DNA of 64,000 bases from Changshengia sp963803165 (GTDB lineage Bacteria > Chloroflexota > Dormibacteria > Aeolococcales > Aeolococcaceae), in contig CAWDLK010000002.1 in NCBI GenBank assembly GCA_963803165.1, positions 434,001 to 498,000 on the forward strand, in the 5' to 3' direction. Both the position numbers and the translations under genes were made by a program. The notes below the pieces were generated by a model, which made no database searches, had not been told where the DNA came from, and saw nothing but the letters and a program-made list of their open reading frames with translations. This document shows positions 27,890-36,572 of this stretch, piece after piece. Position 1 is the stretch's first letter. Each line of letters starts with the position of its first letter.

Positions 27890-28762
27890 TCACGCCACCG
27901 CCCGGCGCGCCGCCGCGAGCTCGACCTCCATGAATCGGTGCGCGTGCCGGGCGAGATCGCGGCCGTCGCTCCACAGATCCCGCCACACTCCGACCGACGA
28001 GCAGAACTCCGGCGAGATGACCTCGGACGAGAAGCTCTCGAAGGCGATCGGCCCCGCGTACCCGGCCCGGGCCAGGGCCCGGAAGAAGTCCGCGAAGCGG
28101 ATGGTCCCGGAGCCGAGGTAGCCGCGGTGGCTCTCGCCGATGTGAACGTACCCCAGCCGGTCGCCGCACTGGAGCACCGGCTTCTCGAGGTCGCCCTCCT
28201 CGATATTCATGTGATACACATCGAGGTGCACCACCACGTTGGGCGCCTCGGTCTCGGCGATGAGCGCCAGCGCCTGCGCCGCGGTGTTGACGAGGTTGCT
28301 CTCGTAGCGGTTCACCGGCTCGAGGCCGAGCTTCATGCCCAGCCCGTCGGCGACGCCGGCCACCCTGCGGAGCGCAGCCGCGACCTGGGCGCGAGCGCCC
28401 GGGGCGCTCGGGGCCAGGTACTTGCCCATGGCGCTGTAGAGGACCCCACCCAGGTACGGCGAACCCAGCTCCCCGGCGACCCGCAGCGCGCGGGTGAGCA
28501 GGGCCTCGCCGCGCCGGGCGACCTCGGCATCAGGGCTGGAGACGTCGGTGTCGAATCCCAATCCGAGCGAGCAGGTGGCGGAGAGCCCGTGCCGCGCCAG
28601 CGCGGCCCGGGTCATGGCCGGGTCCACCCGGTCCGGGTCCAGGAGCGGGATCTCGATGAAGTCGTACCCAGCCTGCCGGGTCATCTCCAGAGCCTGGTCG
28701 CACTCGCGCTCGCTCCAGCCCGGCACGAAGACCAGGGCGTGCACTCCAAGGCGGTTCACCAT
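27890..28762 (-). CDS. Sugar isomerase/epimerase, D-tagatose/D-psicose 3-epimerase-like TIM barrel
   Basis: 290 aa xylose-isomerase-like TIM barrel. The metal and substrate ligands of ketose 3-epimerases are in place: LEPVNRYESN (Glu), VVHLDVYHMNIEE (Asp and His), YVHIGESHRG (His and Arg) and IAFESFSSE (Glu). It should epimerise C3 of a free ketose or polyol-ketone. ATG 28762 has GAGGAGG upstream, but 15 nt away. It lies in the LacI-linked cluster with a kinase and an aminotransferase, suggesting a sugar or amino-sugar substrate. Confidence 0.88.
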   Translation of the reverse strand: MVNRLGVHALVFVPGWSERECDQALEMTRQAGYDFIEIPLLDPDRVDPAMTRAALARHGLSATCSLGLGFDTDVSSPDAEVARRGEALLTRALRVAGELGSPYLGGVLYSAMGKYLAPSAPGARAQVAAALRRVAGVADGLGMKLGLEPVNRYESNLVNTAAQALALIAETEAPNVVVHLDVYHMNIEEGDLEKPVLQCGDRLGYVHIGESHRGYLGSGTIRFADFFRALARAGYAGPIAFESFSSEVISPEFCSSVGVWRDLWSDGRDLARHAHRFMEVELAAARRAVA

Positions 28763-28805
28763 CGACGTTGCCTGCTGCCTCCTCGGGAACTCAGGCGGTT
28801 GACCG

Positions 28806-29546
28806 TTATCTCCCCACCTCGTCCGGGAGCTCGTACCAGAGGACACGCTTCCCGATCCGGCCTCGCAGCCTCCAGCCCCGCGACTTGGGCGCGGCGACCA
28901 TTGCCCCCGCGATCGCACCGATGCGTTCCAGCACCACGGCGAGCTGGTCACCCTCCAGCAGGTCGGCCGCGTCGGTCCGCACCCTCGCAAGGGTGGCGGT
29001 CACCGTGGTGTAGAGGCCCCAGTCCCTCGAGGTTGCCGCGGTCAGTCGGGCCAGGTCGATCGCCTCGGGCTCGGCGCCTCCGTCGACCGGGTGGTCGAGG
29101 AGGATGGCGACGACATCCTTGAGATCCTTGAGGTTCATCTCCACGATCTGCAGCTTGGTGAGCAGCAGGTCGGCGGGAGGGATGGTGCGGCGGCCGGGCA
29201 CGAGGCTGTGGCTCAGGTCGATCTTGTGGCACATCGAGAACTCGCCCAGGAAGACGTCGATCTGCCAGTCCCCCAACTCGTGGAAGAAGAGGAGGCGGGT
29301 CTCGCCGTGGAGGGCGTTGAAGCGCTGGTCGCCCTCGTAGCCGTTCTCGGAGAGGAGCGCCCGGGTGGCCGCTCCAGAGACGCGGTCGGTCACGAAGTCG
29401 ATGTCGGGGTACTGCCGGCGCAGCACCGGCAGCTGGGCGCTCGGGCACAGCTCGCAGATGGCGAGTCCCCCGAGCAGCCGCAGGTGCAACCCCCTCTCCT
29501 CCCCCAGGGCGATCAGGCGGTCAGCCTCCTCGGTCAGCTCAGGCAT
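28806..29546 (-). CDS. Nucleotidyltransferase-fold protein
   Basis: 246 aa. The N-terminal nucleotidyltransferase-like core has a GG turn in RLLGGLAICEL (near residue 25), the paired acidic DIDFVTD (near 47) and a third acidic residue in DWQIDVFLG (near 92), the minimal pattern of the superfamily. The helical remainder (from about 140) is unassigned. ATG 29546 has GGAGCAG about 8 nt upstream. It sits between the phosphoesterase and the epimerase of the LacI-linked cluster. Whether it transfers nucleotides to a sugar, protein or RNA is unknown. Confidence 0.65.
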   Translation of the reverse strand: MPELTEEADRLIALGEERGLHLRLLGGLAICELCPSAQLPVLRRQYPDIDFVTDRVSGAATRALLSENGYEGDQRFNALHGETRLLFFHELGDWQIDVFLGEFSMCHKIDLSHSLVPGRRTIPPADLLLTKLQIVEMNLKDLKDVVAILLDHPVDGGAEPEAIDLARLTAATSRDWGLYTTVTATLARVRTDAADLLEGDQLAVVLERIGAIAGAMVAAPKSRGWRLRGRIGKRVLWYELPDEVGR

Positions 29547-29581
29547 GGGGTCACTGCTCCTGGCGGGCCGACGGCCCACGG

Positions 29582-30535
29582 TCACGCGGCGATGAGGACA
29601 TGGTCCAGCAGGCCCTTCTTCTCGTCCAGCTCCAGGAGCACCCCGCGCAGGACACCCTCGCCGTACTCGCTGCCGGGGTTGATGCACCGGGTCCTCCCGA
29701 TCCGCACCACGGCTCGCGACTCGTGGATGTGCCCGTGCAGGGCGACGCTCGGCTGGTACCGGCGAATGGCGTCCCGCACCGCCGTCGAGCCGACGGGGCC
29801 GATCTGCACCATCCCCCCCGAGACGCGCGGCTTGAGGTTGCTGTCCAGGAGCGGGGCCTGGTCCAGCCCGCTGCCGTAGGGGGGCACGTGGAGGCTGAAG
29901 ACCGCGGTGCTCGGGTTCCTCACCCGGTCCGCCATCGCGCTGATCCTCGCCAGCAGGGCTTCCTCGGGCTCCTCCCGCGGGGTGTCCCACGGGGTCGGGT
30001 TGGAGTAGCCGGTGGCGATCATCTCCACCGCGCCTCGCAGGGCGATCACCTCCCCCTCCGGGTTGCGGACCACGTCCGAGCTGCCCAGCACCTCGTCGAT
30101 GCCGAAGTCGTCGTCGTTGCCCGGCGCGATGTAGCACTCGACGTCCTGACCGCGGAGCCGCTCCTCGGCCAGGGCCACCCACTGCTTGGCCACTCCCGAC
30201 ATCGCCACCACGAACTCCTCCGCAGCCAGCTCCGGATCCGCCTGGATCCGGGCCAGCTGCTCGGGATCGGTGCGGAAGGAGTACGCAGCGGCGGCGCGGA
30301 TCTCCCGCTCCGCCGCCGCGATACCCTCGGCGTCCGTCACCACGTCACGGTCCAGCCAGTGGTAGCGGAACCTACCCTGGCCCTGGTCCACCAATGGGAT
30401 GAGCAGCTTGCCGGTGATGTCCCCTCCCAGCACCAGCACGGACGCCTCGTAGACCTTGGCCGCGTTCAGGAACTTCCTGAAGCAGACGTCGGACCCGTGG
30501 ATGTCGGTGGTGAAGAAGAGGCGGAACTTGCTCAT
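29582..30535 (-). CDS. Calcineurin-like metallophosphoesterase
   Basis: 317 aa. All five metal motifs are visible: FTTDIHGSD near residue 8, LGGDITGK near 37, APGNDDDFG near 138, SLHVPPYG near 218 and LHGHIHES near 268. The large insert between motifs 2 and 3 is rich in charged residues. ATG 30535 lies 21 bp after the permease stop and the next gene starts 35 bp on, so it is within the operon. It may dephosphorylate an intermediate or hydrolyse a nucleotide-sugar; the substrate is not evident. Confidence 0.85.
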   Translation of the reverse strand: MSKFRLFFTTDIHGSDVCFRKFLNAAKVYEASVLVLGGDITGKLLIPLVDQGQGRFRYHWLDRDVVTDAEGIAAAEREIRAAAAYSFRTDPEQLARIQADPELAAEEFVVAMSGVAKQWVALAEERLRGQDVECYIAPGNDDDFGIDEVLGSSDVVRNPEGEVIALRGAVEMIATGYSNPTPWDTPREEPEEALLARISAMADRVRNPSTAVFSLHVPPYGSGLDQAPLLDSNLKPRVSGGMVQIGPVGSTAVRDAIRRYQPSVALHGHIHESRAVVRIGRTRCINPGSEYGEGVLRGVLLELDEKKGLLDHVLIAA

Positions 30536-30556
30536 CGATCTAGCCTGTCACCGAGC

Positions 30557-32164
30557 TCATTCGGGCGGGAGCACCTTGTTGGCGAGCGAGAGGTCAAGAC
30601 CCCGCCGCTGGTTCACCACCCGCGAGATGAAGTAGATGGGGAACGCCACCAGGAACATCGATGCGCTGGCGATCAGGGAAGCCGGGGCGATCGTGCCCCC
30701 CAGGGCCGGCGTGATCCACCCGAAGACGGCGATCATCCCGCAGATGACGAGGTTGAGGCCGCCTACCCAGGTGATGAGCGGCACCCCCCAGACCCGATGC
30801 GTGACCAGCCCCGGTGCCGTCGCGAAGATGTCCGGCCTGCGCCAGGGCAGGATGATCGCTCCCAGCGACACGATCACCAGGGCGGTCTCGGCCATCGCCG
30901 TGAGGTTGATGATGTACGACCAGAACGCCGTGTACAGGGTGAGCAGGAGGAAGCCGTAAGCGAGCACGCCCGCCACCAGGGTGGCGTTGGTCGGCGAGTG
31001 GGTGCGATCACCCACCTTGGCCATCCAGTCCGGCAGGATCCGGTCGAACGACCAGGCGAACATATTGCGGGTCACGATCATCATCCCCGCGGGCAGGATC
31101 CAGAGCATGCAGCAGACGAAGCCGAGGGAAACGATGAACTGCAGAGCCTTGCTGTTGGTCAGGAAGAGCGAGAGCCCGGAGAGGAAGCCGCCGGTCGGGA
31201 CCGAGTACTTGGACGGGTCCGCGTTGAAGAGGTAAGCGGCATCCTGGACGAAGTTGTTGCCGAAGGCGTGCACCACCAGCAGGGCGCCGCCCACGAAGAG
31301 GACCACCCCCAGTCCCCAGGCCAGCCCGACCGACTGCACCGCCGCCCGGCGGACCCGCTTGATCTCGCCGGCGAAGTAGCCGATCTGCTGGAACCCGAAG
31401 AAGCTCTGGGTCGCGAAGATCACCATCAGCCACTGGTTGCGGGCGACCGAGCCGCTCACCACGTGGAAGCCCGCGCCGCCCGCGGCCGAGATCATGCCCT
31501 GGTAGGTGTTCGCTCCAACCGCAGCATTGAGGTTGGCCGCGACCGAGCTGGGATCACTGGTCGCCATGAGGATGAACCAGACCACCAGCCCGATCATATT
31601 GAGGATGAACACGGTGAGCAGGAACTTCTTGACCGAGCGCAGGCCGCGCAGGAACACCCACACCAGCACCGCGAGCATCGGCACCCCGAGGATGGCCGCG
31701 CCCGTCAGGCTCGAGCACCAGTTCGCCAGCCCCGTCAGGCCCAGCGGCCAGAGCAGGGCGGGTATGAACCAGGAGCAGAGGAACCAGATGTTGATGGCGA
31801 TGAAGGCGATGTTCTCCAGGGTGAAGAAGAAGTTGACCGCGAAGCCGATCCACCCCCACAGGGTGCGCGACGTCCACACGTAGTCGCCGCCGGAACGGGG
31901 CATGGTCGCCGACAGCGCCGCGTACATGTAGCCCAGCACCAGGGCAAAGACGGCGCCGATGACGAACGCCAGGGCGACGCTGGCGCCGGGGAAGACGTAG
32001 GGCGCGAACGCGAACGTCTCGGCCAGGCCCAGCATGACGTTGAGGAGGGCGAAGCCGACGACGAAGCTGTCAAACCATGACATCTCGCGGACGAGCCCAG
32101 TCGCGTTTCGGATGAAGTAACCCGACCCGCTCTCCGCGACTCTGGTCTTTGGGACGACGGCCAT
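30557..32164 (-). CDS. APC superfamily amino acid/amine permease
   Basis: 535 aa with about 12 hydrophobic segments. The N-terminal REMSWFDSFVVGFALLNV block and SATMPRSGGDYVWTSRTL near residue 90 are APC hallmarks, the latter the TM3 entry region. FFGFQQIGYFAGEIK lies in TM7. ATG 32164 has GAGGAG 7-8 nt upstream. As first large gene of the LacI-linked cluster it implies import of an amino acid, amine or similar cationic/zwitterionic nutrient, which fits the aminotransferase downstream. Confidence 0.9.
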   Translation of the reverse strand: MAVVPKTRVAESGSGYFIRNATGLVREMSWFDSFVVGFALLNVMLGLAETFAFAPYVFPGASVALAFVIGAVFALVLGYMYAALSATMPRSGGDYVWTSRTLWGWIGFAVNFFFTLENIAFIAINIWFLCSWFIPALLWPLGLTGLANWCSSLTGAAILGVPMLAVLVWVFLRGLRSVKKFLLTVFILNMIGLVVWFILMATSDPSSVAANLNAAVGANTYQGMISAAGGAGFHVVSGSVARNQWLMVIFATQSFFGFQQIGYFAGEIKRVRRAAVQSVGLAWGLGVVLFVGGALLVVHAFGNNFVQDAAYLFNADPSKYSVPTGGFLSGLSLFLTNSKALQFIVSLGFVCCMLWILPAGMMIVTRNMFAWSFDRILPDWMAKVGDRTHSPTNATLVAGVLAYGFLLLTLYTAFWSYIINLTAMAETALVIVSLGAIILPWRRPDIFATAPGLVTHRVWGVPLITWVGGLNLVICGMIAVFGWITPALGGTIAPASLIASASMFLVAFPIYFISRVVNQRRGLDLSLANKVLPPE

Positions 32165-32177
32165 ATCGTGAATCTCC

Positions 32178-32399
32178 TCAATCCCCTGGACGAGCTGTGT
32201 CTTGCCCTTCCAGCAAGCCGGCCTGGCTTGCGGAGAGGGCGGCGAACCTCACCGTGCGGAGCTCCTCCGCGTGGGCGCAACCGTGTCGCGAGCCGGCGGA
32301 ACCGTCCCTGCTCGTGAGCAGGACCTCCACCAGCGGCCCGAGCTCCCCCTCGGCCGGATGCGGAAGGTGGAGGATCGAGATCCCGGCCGTCTCCGACAT
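32178..32399 (-). CDS. Possible small protein before the permease (73 aa)
   Basis: An open frame from ATG 32399 to 32178, ending 13 nt before the permease ATG with its stop inside the permease ribosome site. Its start overlaps the stop of a shorter upstream ORF (TGATG). Composition is ordinary and no domain is recognised. The coupling suggests a real leader or small gene, but nothing else supports it. Confidence 0.3.
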   Translation of the reverse strand: MSETAGISILHLPHPAEGELGPLVEVLLTSRDGSAGSRHGCAHAEELRTVRFAALSASQAGLLEGQDTARPGD

Positions 32400-32485
32400 C
32401 AGACCTGCCCGCCACACCGGATGGCGGCGCCATCCGGGTGGGCCTGGAGCACCAGCCGGACCCGGGACCCGGCCGCCATGCTCAC
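32399..32485 (-). CDS. Possible leader ORF (28 aa)
   Basis: GTG 32485 (or ATG 32479) to a TGA that overlaps the ATG of the next small ORF. It contains VRLVLQAHPDGAAIRCGG. Listed only because of the TGATG coupling and its place in the long leader of the permease operon; it may be chance. Confidence 0.22.
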   Translation of the reverse strand: MSMAAGSRVRLVLQAHPDGAAIRCGGQV

Positions 32486-32500
32486 GCCGCCGTCCCCGAG

Positions 32501-32531
32501 GCACCCGCCGCCGGGATCCGGCGGCGGGTGC
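32501..32531 (-). promoter_or_regulatory. 14-bp perfect hairpin in the leader of the permease operon
   Basis: GCACCCGCCGCCGG (32501-32514) pairs fully with CCGGCGGCGGGTGC (32518-32531) around a 3-nt loop. It stands in the roughly 600-nt stretch between the LacI operator (32765-32780) and the permease start. It could be a terminator, attenuator or processing site. No U-tract. Confidence 0.4.
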
Positions 32532-32764
32532 GGGTTGGGAGTGGGGCGAGCGCCGCCGATGACTGGGAGCGGCGCCCGCGGTCCCGGTCCCCTTCGGCCG
32601 GGTGCATGTCACAGCTGATGGGCTCGCGGCCCAGCCGCGGAGAGCGCCCCGGCGGATGGCCGATGCCCCCCTCCCGCCGAGTGGGTCCCGGTCGCCCGAA
32701 CCGGCTGGAGGGGCCCGGGCCCACGATTTCCACGCGGATCACCCCGAACGCCCCTGAACGATCA

Positions 32765-32780
32765 TGGCAATCGCTTTCCA
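32765..32780. promoter_or_regulatory. LacI-type operator 1
   Basis: TGGCAATCGCTTTCCA is a near-palindrome centred on CG (TGGMAA-N4-TTKCCA), the standard LacI/GalR-family half-site layout. It lies about 145 bp upstream of the lacI-type gene and faces the divergent permease operon. A second related site overlaps the regulator start. The 32532-32764 stretch beside it shows no gene. Confidence 0.65.
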
Positions 32781-32910
32781 CGTTGGTCGGGACGCTAGCA
32801 CGATGCCTCCGGGGCTGTCAATCGGTGGTCCTCCCCTCGACGCTGTGGCATACTTCGGCCGGCCGATACCCGGCCCAGGTGACCCTGATCTCGGTTCAGA
32901 TGGCGGACTT

Positions 32911-32926
32911 CGGATAACGCTTTCAT
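32911..32926. promoter_or_regulatory. LacI-type operator 2, overlapping the regulator start codon
   Basis: CGGATAACGCTTTCAT matches operator 1 at 11 of 16 positions, with the GCTTTC half identical. It covers the ATG at 32925, which would give autorepression of the LacI-family gene. Confidence 0.55.
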
Positions 32927-33938
32927 GAACGCTTCCAAGCCCCGGGTGAACATCGGGGACATCGCCAGGCTCGCTGGGGTGTCGGCGGCGACCGTGTCCC
33001 GGGTCATCAGCGGCTCCCGCCCGGTGACCCCGGAGCTCCGGCGGCGGGTGCTCGCCGTGGCCGAGCGCTTCGACTACCAGCCCAGCGAGCTGGCCCGAAA
33101 CCTCCGCCGCGGCCGGGCCGCGACGGTGGGGGTGATCGTCTCCGACATCCAGAACCCCCACTTCGCCACCCTCGTCGGCGCCATCGAGGACGCCCTCTAC
33201 ACGCGAGATGCCCGGGTGCTCTTCTGCAACAGCGGCGAGGACAGCGCCAAGCAGTCCTCCTACCTGGAGGTGATGGCCGCCGAGCGGGTCATGGGGGTGG
33301 TGATCTCACCGACCGCGGCGGGCGACCCCGCCGTGGCCCGGCTGATGGACCGGGGAACCCCGGTGGTGGCGATCGACCGCCCCGTGGACGACCCGCGCGC
33401 CGACCTGGTGGTCTCCGACAACGCGGCGGCCACCGCCGCCGGCACCCGGCTGCTGCTCGAGACCGGTCGCCGGCACATCGGCTGGGTGGGCGGACGTGAG
33501 GGCGTCTGGACCACCACCGAGCGCCTGGTCGGCTACCGGACCGCGATGCTGGAGGCGGGTCTGGAGCCGATCACCGCCATGCGGGAGTTCAGCGTGGAGA
33601 TGGGTTTCCGGGCCACCGAGACCATGCTGGACGAGCATCCCGAGCTGGACGGTCTGGTCATCGCCAACAACCAGATGACCATCGGTGCCCTCCAGGCGAT
33701 GCGCGACCGCGGCATCCGCATCCCCGACCAGCTGGGTGTGGTCGCCTTCGACGACCCGCCCTGGGCCAACCTGGTCGAGCCTCCGCTCACCACCATCGCC
33801 CAGCCGATCAAGGCGATCGCCGACGCCGCCGTTGAGCAGCTCTTCCGGCGCCTGGCAGACCGGACCATGGCGCCGCAGCGGATCACCCTCGAGTGCCGCC
33901 TGCAGATCCGCGAGTCCTCCAGGGCGTCCCGCGGCTGA
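32925..33938 (+). CDS. LacI/GalR family transcriptional regulator
   Basis: 337 aa. The N-terminal helix-turn-helix plus hinge is NIGDIARLAGVSAATVSRVI (residues 9-28), continuing to ELARNLRRGRAATVGVIVSD. The rest is a periplasmic-binding-protein-like effector domain with GVVAFDDPPWANLVEPPLTT near the end. It is divergent from the permease/phosphoesterase/epimerase/aminotransferase/kinase cluster, and two LacI-like palindromes lie in between, so it most likely controls that cluster and itself. The effector is presumably a sugar-like pathway intermediate. Confidence 0.92.
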   Translation: MNASKPRVNIGDIARLAGVSAATVSRVISGSRPVTPELRRRVLAVAERFDYQPSELARNLRRGRAATVGVIVSDIQNPHFATLVGAIEDALYTRDARVLFCNSGEDSAKQSSYLEVMAAERVMGVVISPTAAGDPAVARLMDRGTPVVAIDRPVDDPRADLVVSDNAAATAAGTRLLLETGRRHIGWVGGREGVWTTTERLVGYRTAMLEAGLEPITAMREFSVEMGFRATETMLDEHPELDGLVIANNQMTIGALQAMRDRGIRIPDQLGVVAFDDPPWANLVEPPLTTIAQPIKAIADAAVEQLFRRLADRTMAPQRITLECRLQIRESSRASRG

Positions 33939-34107
33939 GGTTCGCGAGCAGGGCCGGCGCCGTTCTGGTGGACTCTGAGAGGGTGAGCTGCCGCGCCGGG
34001 GAGCACCCCTTCGCCGGGGCTTCCTGAACGCGCCACACGCCCCTGAGAAGCCTGGCGCCGCCCCCCCCCAACCCCGCGCCCGTCGCGAATCGTGGAGAGT
34101 CACGGGG

Positions 34108-35412
34108 ATGGAGACGGCCCTCCCGCTGGCGGAGAAGGGGCCGGGCCCCCGCTGGCTGCCCCCGGCGCTCAGGGTGCGGACCTACCGCTGGTACTGGTCG
34201 GCCCAATGGCCGGTCCTCCTCGGCACCTGGATGCAGACGGTGGCGCTCGGCTACTTCGTCTACACGCAGACCAGGAGCGTCAACGCCGTGGCCTTCGTGG
34301 CCGCGGCGTCGGGGCTCCCCGCCGTCGCGCTCTCAGTGGTCGGTGGGGCCCTGGCCGATCGCTACCCGCGGCGCCGCATCCTCCTGGTCACCCAGTCGAC
34401 CCTCGGCCTCGGGGCGACGACCCTGGCGCTCCTGGCCTCCACCGGCCACTTCAGCCTCGGGGCCGTCGTCGTGGTCGCGGTCGTCTACGGGAGCAGCGCG
34501 GCCGTCGACCTCCCCACCAGCCAGGCGCTGGTCGCTGACCTGGTCCGCCGCGAGCTGGTGGTGAACGCCATGGCGCTCGCCGCCTCGGCGATGAGCGTCT
34601 GCCGCCTGCTGGGGCCGTCGATCGCCGGGGTCCTCTACGCGGTGTCCGGGCCCGGCGCCTGCTTCGCCTGCCTGGCCGTCGCCTATCTCGCCCCCATCTC
34701 GGTGCTCTGGATGGTCGTCCCCGACATCGCCCCCGCAGGCCGGGCTGGCTCGCGGCGCCTGGTGGCCGACGTCGCCGCCGGCTTCGCCGTGGCATGGCGC
34801 GATCCCCTGCTCCGCGGGGTGATGGGGGCGGGGGCGATGCTCTCCCTGCTGGGCGTGTCCTACATGCCCTTCCTGCCCGTGCTGGCCTCGAGCCGGCTCC
34901 ACGTCGGCTCCAGCGGGCTGGGCTTGATGTACAGCGTGGGCGGGGTCGGCGGTCTCACCGGCGCACTCCTGCTCAGCGCCCTCGGCCGCGGCCGGGGGCG
35001 CCGCTGGTTCCTGGTCGGTGGCGGCGTCCTCTACGCGCTGAGCCTGGCGACGGTGGCGCGCTCCTCCTGGCTGGGCTGGACGCTGCCGGCGCTGGTGGGG
35101 GTGAGCCTCGCCTTCGTGGCCATCAACACCACGCTCATCACCGTGATCCAGACCGACGCCAACCCCGCCGTCCGAGGCCGCCTGCTGGGTCTCTACGCAA
35201 CCCAGGCGGTCGGCCTGCAGCCGCTGGGCACGCTCCTCTACAGCGTGCTGGGCTCCGCCCACCTCTTCGACGGGGTCACCGTCGGAGCAGTGCTGGTCGG
35301 AGCGTGCGCCGTCGCCGTCGGGCTGGGCGGCGGCCTGGGGAGAAGCAGTGCCGTTGCGGCGGCGCCCGCGATGGCAAGGCCATCGCCTCTCCAGGACCGG
35401 CCCGATGAGTAG
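34108..35412 (+). CDS. MFS transporter, DHA3 (enterobactin-exporter-like) family
   Basis: 434 aa with 10-12 hydrophobic segments. The start RVRTYRWYWSAQWPVLLGTWMQ, then GGALADRYPRRRIL (motif A) near residue 79, and TSQALVADLVRRELVVNAMA near 136 are typical of the EntS/DHA3 group. The tail after about residue 410 is Ala/Ser-rich and not membrane. It lies just left of the first 137-bp repeat, i.e. the last backbone gene before the accessory region. The substrate is unknown. Confidence 0.85.
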   Translation: METALPLAEKGPGPRWLPPALRVRTYRWYWSAQWPVLLGTWMQTVALGYFVYTQTRSVNAVAFVAAASGLPAVALSVVGGALADRYPRRRILLVTQSTLGLGATTLALLASTGHFSLGAVVVVAVVYGSSAAVDLPTSQALVADLVRRELVVNAMALAASAMSVCRLLGPSIAGVLYAVSGPGACFACLAVAYLAPISVLWMVVPDIAPAGRAGSRRLVADVAAGFAVAWRDPLLRGVMGAGAMLSLLGVSYMPFLPVLASSRLHVGSSGLGLMYSVGGVGGLTGALLLSALGRGRGRRWFLVGGGVLYALSLATVARSSWLGWTLPALVGVSLAFVAINTTLITVIQTDANPAVRGRLLGLYATQAVGLQPLGTLLYSVLGSAHLFDGVTVGAVLVGACAVAVGLGGGLGRSSAVAAAPAMARPSPLQDRPDE

Positions 35413-35559
35413 CCGGGCGTCAGCTCAAGGAAGGCACGGACAGTGAGGTCCGGATGTCGCCAGGCTCCTCGCGCGTCTCCCGGAGCATCTCCCAGATTGC
35501 TCGACAGCGTTTGCGGACTTCACGGCATGTGGGCGGGGAGCCCAGACGCGAATTGCGGA
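35413..35559. other. Gene-free stretch left of the direct repeat
   Basis: No coding signal. The last 30 bases (from about 35530) look like a degenerate counterpart of the tRNA-Pro T-arm/acceptor segment seen at 59327-59356, but the similarity is weak. Confidence 0.3.
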
Positions 35560-35696
35560 CCTCTTGCTCCCAAAGCAAGTCCTTTCAACTTTCGGCGTTC
35601 GCATAGGCGTTCCTAAATTCGCTTGAACCACTTGCTTCGCTATTCGTACAGAACGCCAGCACTTGCTTCGAGGGTCAGGAGCAGTTCCGGAAGCAA
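35560..35696 (+). repeat. 137-bp direct repeat, left copy (candidate attachment site)
   Basis: Identical over 137 bases to 59357-59493 in the same orientation. It begins with the tRNA-Pro anticodon arm (CTTGC-loop-GCAAG, 35563-35579). It contains two further ACTTGCTTCG words (from about 35629 and 35660) and ends in GGAAGCAA. Both copies start in the anticodon arm, a common recombination point for tRNA-specific integrases. No recombinase gene lies in the window. Confidence 0.75.
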
Positions 35697-35837
35697 ATTC
35701 ATCCGGACCTTGGAAGCGATGCGCGCCCACGCCGGCAGCGGCATCACCCACGGCTCAATGGCGGTCGTCTCGCTCGGCTACCGGATCGATCAGCTCCCAC
35801 ATCGCCGGCATGAGGTGCATGCCGTCAAGCTCACCGC

Positions 35838-36467
35838 TCAGTCTGCGGCTACAAGGGTCTGTTTCCCAATGGCCTTGAGCGCGGCAACCGTGGCGCGGGC
35901 GAGGCGGCGCAGGTAGTCATCGTCCACGGGCGAGCGGGAGATGAGGAGCCGGAACCCCAGCGGGGCCACCAGCAGATCCAGGGCCAGCTCGTGATCCAGG
36001 TCAGCGGGCAGTTCGCCCCGACGGACGGCCCGGGTCAGGAGAGCGTCGGCGATCTCGCGCCGGGGCGTGGCGATGACCTCACGTAGCGCCGCGGCGAGGG
36101 CGGGGTTGCGGGCTGACTCGCCGAGGAAATCGGGGGCTATGCGGGTGACCAGCGGATCCCTGAGCTGGCTGGCGGTGACCCTGATGTAGGCCTCGACGTC
36201 GTCGCCGAGGGTGCCGGTCTGCGGCTCGATGAGTGCGTGGCCACGGACGGCGCCCGCGACCAGGTCGAGAAGCATCGCGTCCTTGGAGTCCCAGCGGCGG
36301 TACAGCGCCGCCTTGCCGACGCCGGCCCGGCGGGCCACCGCCTCCATCGACATGCGCGCGTAGCCGACCTCCGCGAGTTCGGCGAAGGTGGCGGCCGCGA
36401 TGGCACTGGTGACGCTCTCCTGGAGCACGGCCGCCCCGGTCGGCCGCCTCCTCGCCGCTTCTCCCAT
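35838..36467 (-). CDS. TetR family regulator
   Basis: 209 aa. The helix-turn-helix is MSMEAVARRAGVGKAALYRRWDSKD near residues 39-63, and the C-terminus is typical of the TetR_C group with a DDDYLRRLARATVAAL end. It is divergent from the alpha/beta-hydrolase gene, with two 20-bp palindromes between them. It probably represses both genes. Confidence 0.9.
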   Translation of the reverse strand: MGEAARRRPTGAAVLQESVTSAIAAATFAELAEVGYARMSMEAVARRAGVGKAALYRRWDSKDAMLLDLVAGAVRGHALIEPQTGTLGDDVEAYIRVTASQLRDPLVTRIAPDFLGESARNPALAAALREVIATPRREIADALLTRAVRRGELPADLDHELALDLLVAPLGFRLLISRSPVDDDYLRRLARATVAALKAIGKQTLVAAD

Positions 36468-36486
36468 GCCTCAATCCTACACCGCA

Positions 36487-36553
36487 ACGGAACGGTTGCG
36501 TTCCGTCATGGGGAGGAGTAGGGTTAGGGAAGAACGGAACGGATCTGTTCCGT
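36487..36553. promoter_or_regulatory. Two TetR operators between regulator and hydrolase
   Basis: Site 1 is ACGGAACG-GTTG-CGTTCCGT (36487-36506), a perfect 8-bp inverted repeat. Site 2 is ACGGAACG-GATC-TGTTCCGT (36534-36553), one mismatch. Their centres are 47 bp apart. Site 2 lies 19 bp before the hydrolase ATG and site 1 lies 19 bp before the regulator ATG, a symmetric design for repressing both directions. Confidence 0.8.
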
Positions 36554-36572
36554 CGCAAAGAAAGGATCAGCC

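Noticed and set aside
29600..32080. 826-codon open frame on the plus strand
   Set aside because: Antisense of the metallophosphoesterase and APC permease; His/Asp/Glu/Gln-rich with no recognisable domain.
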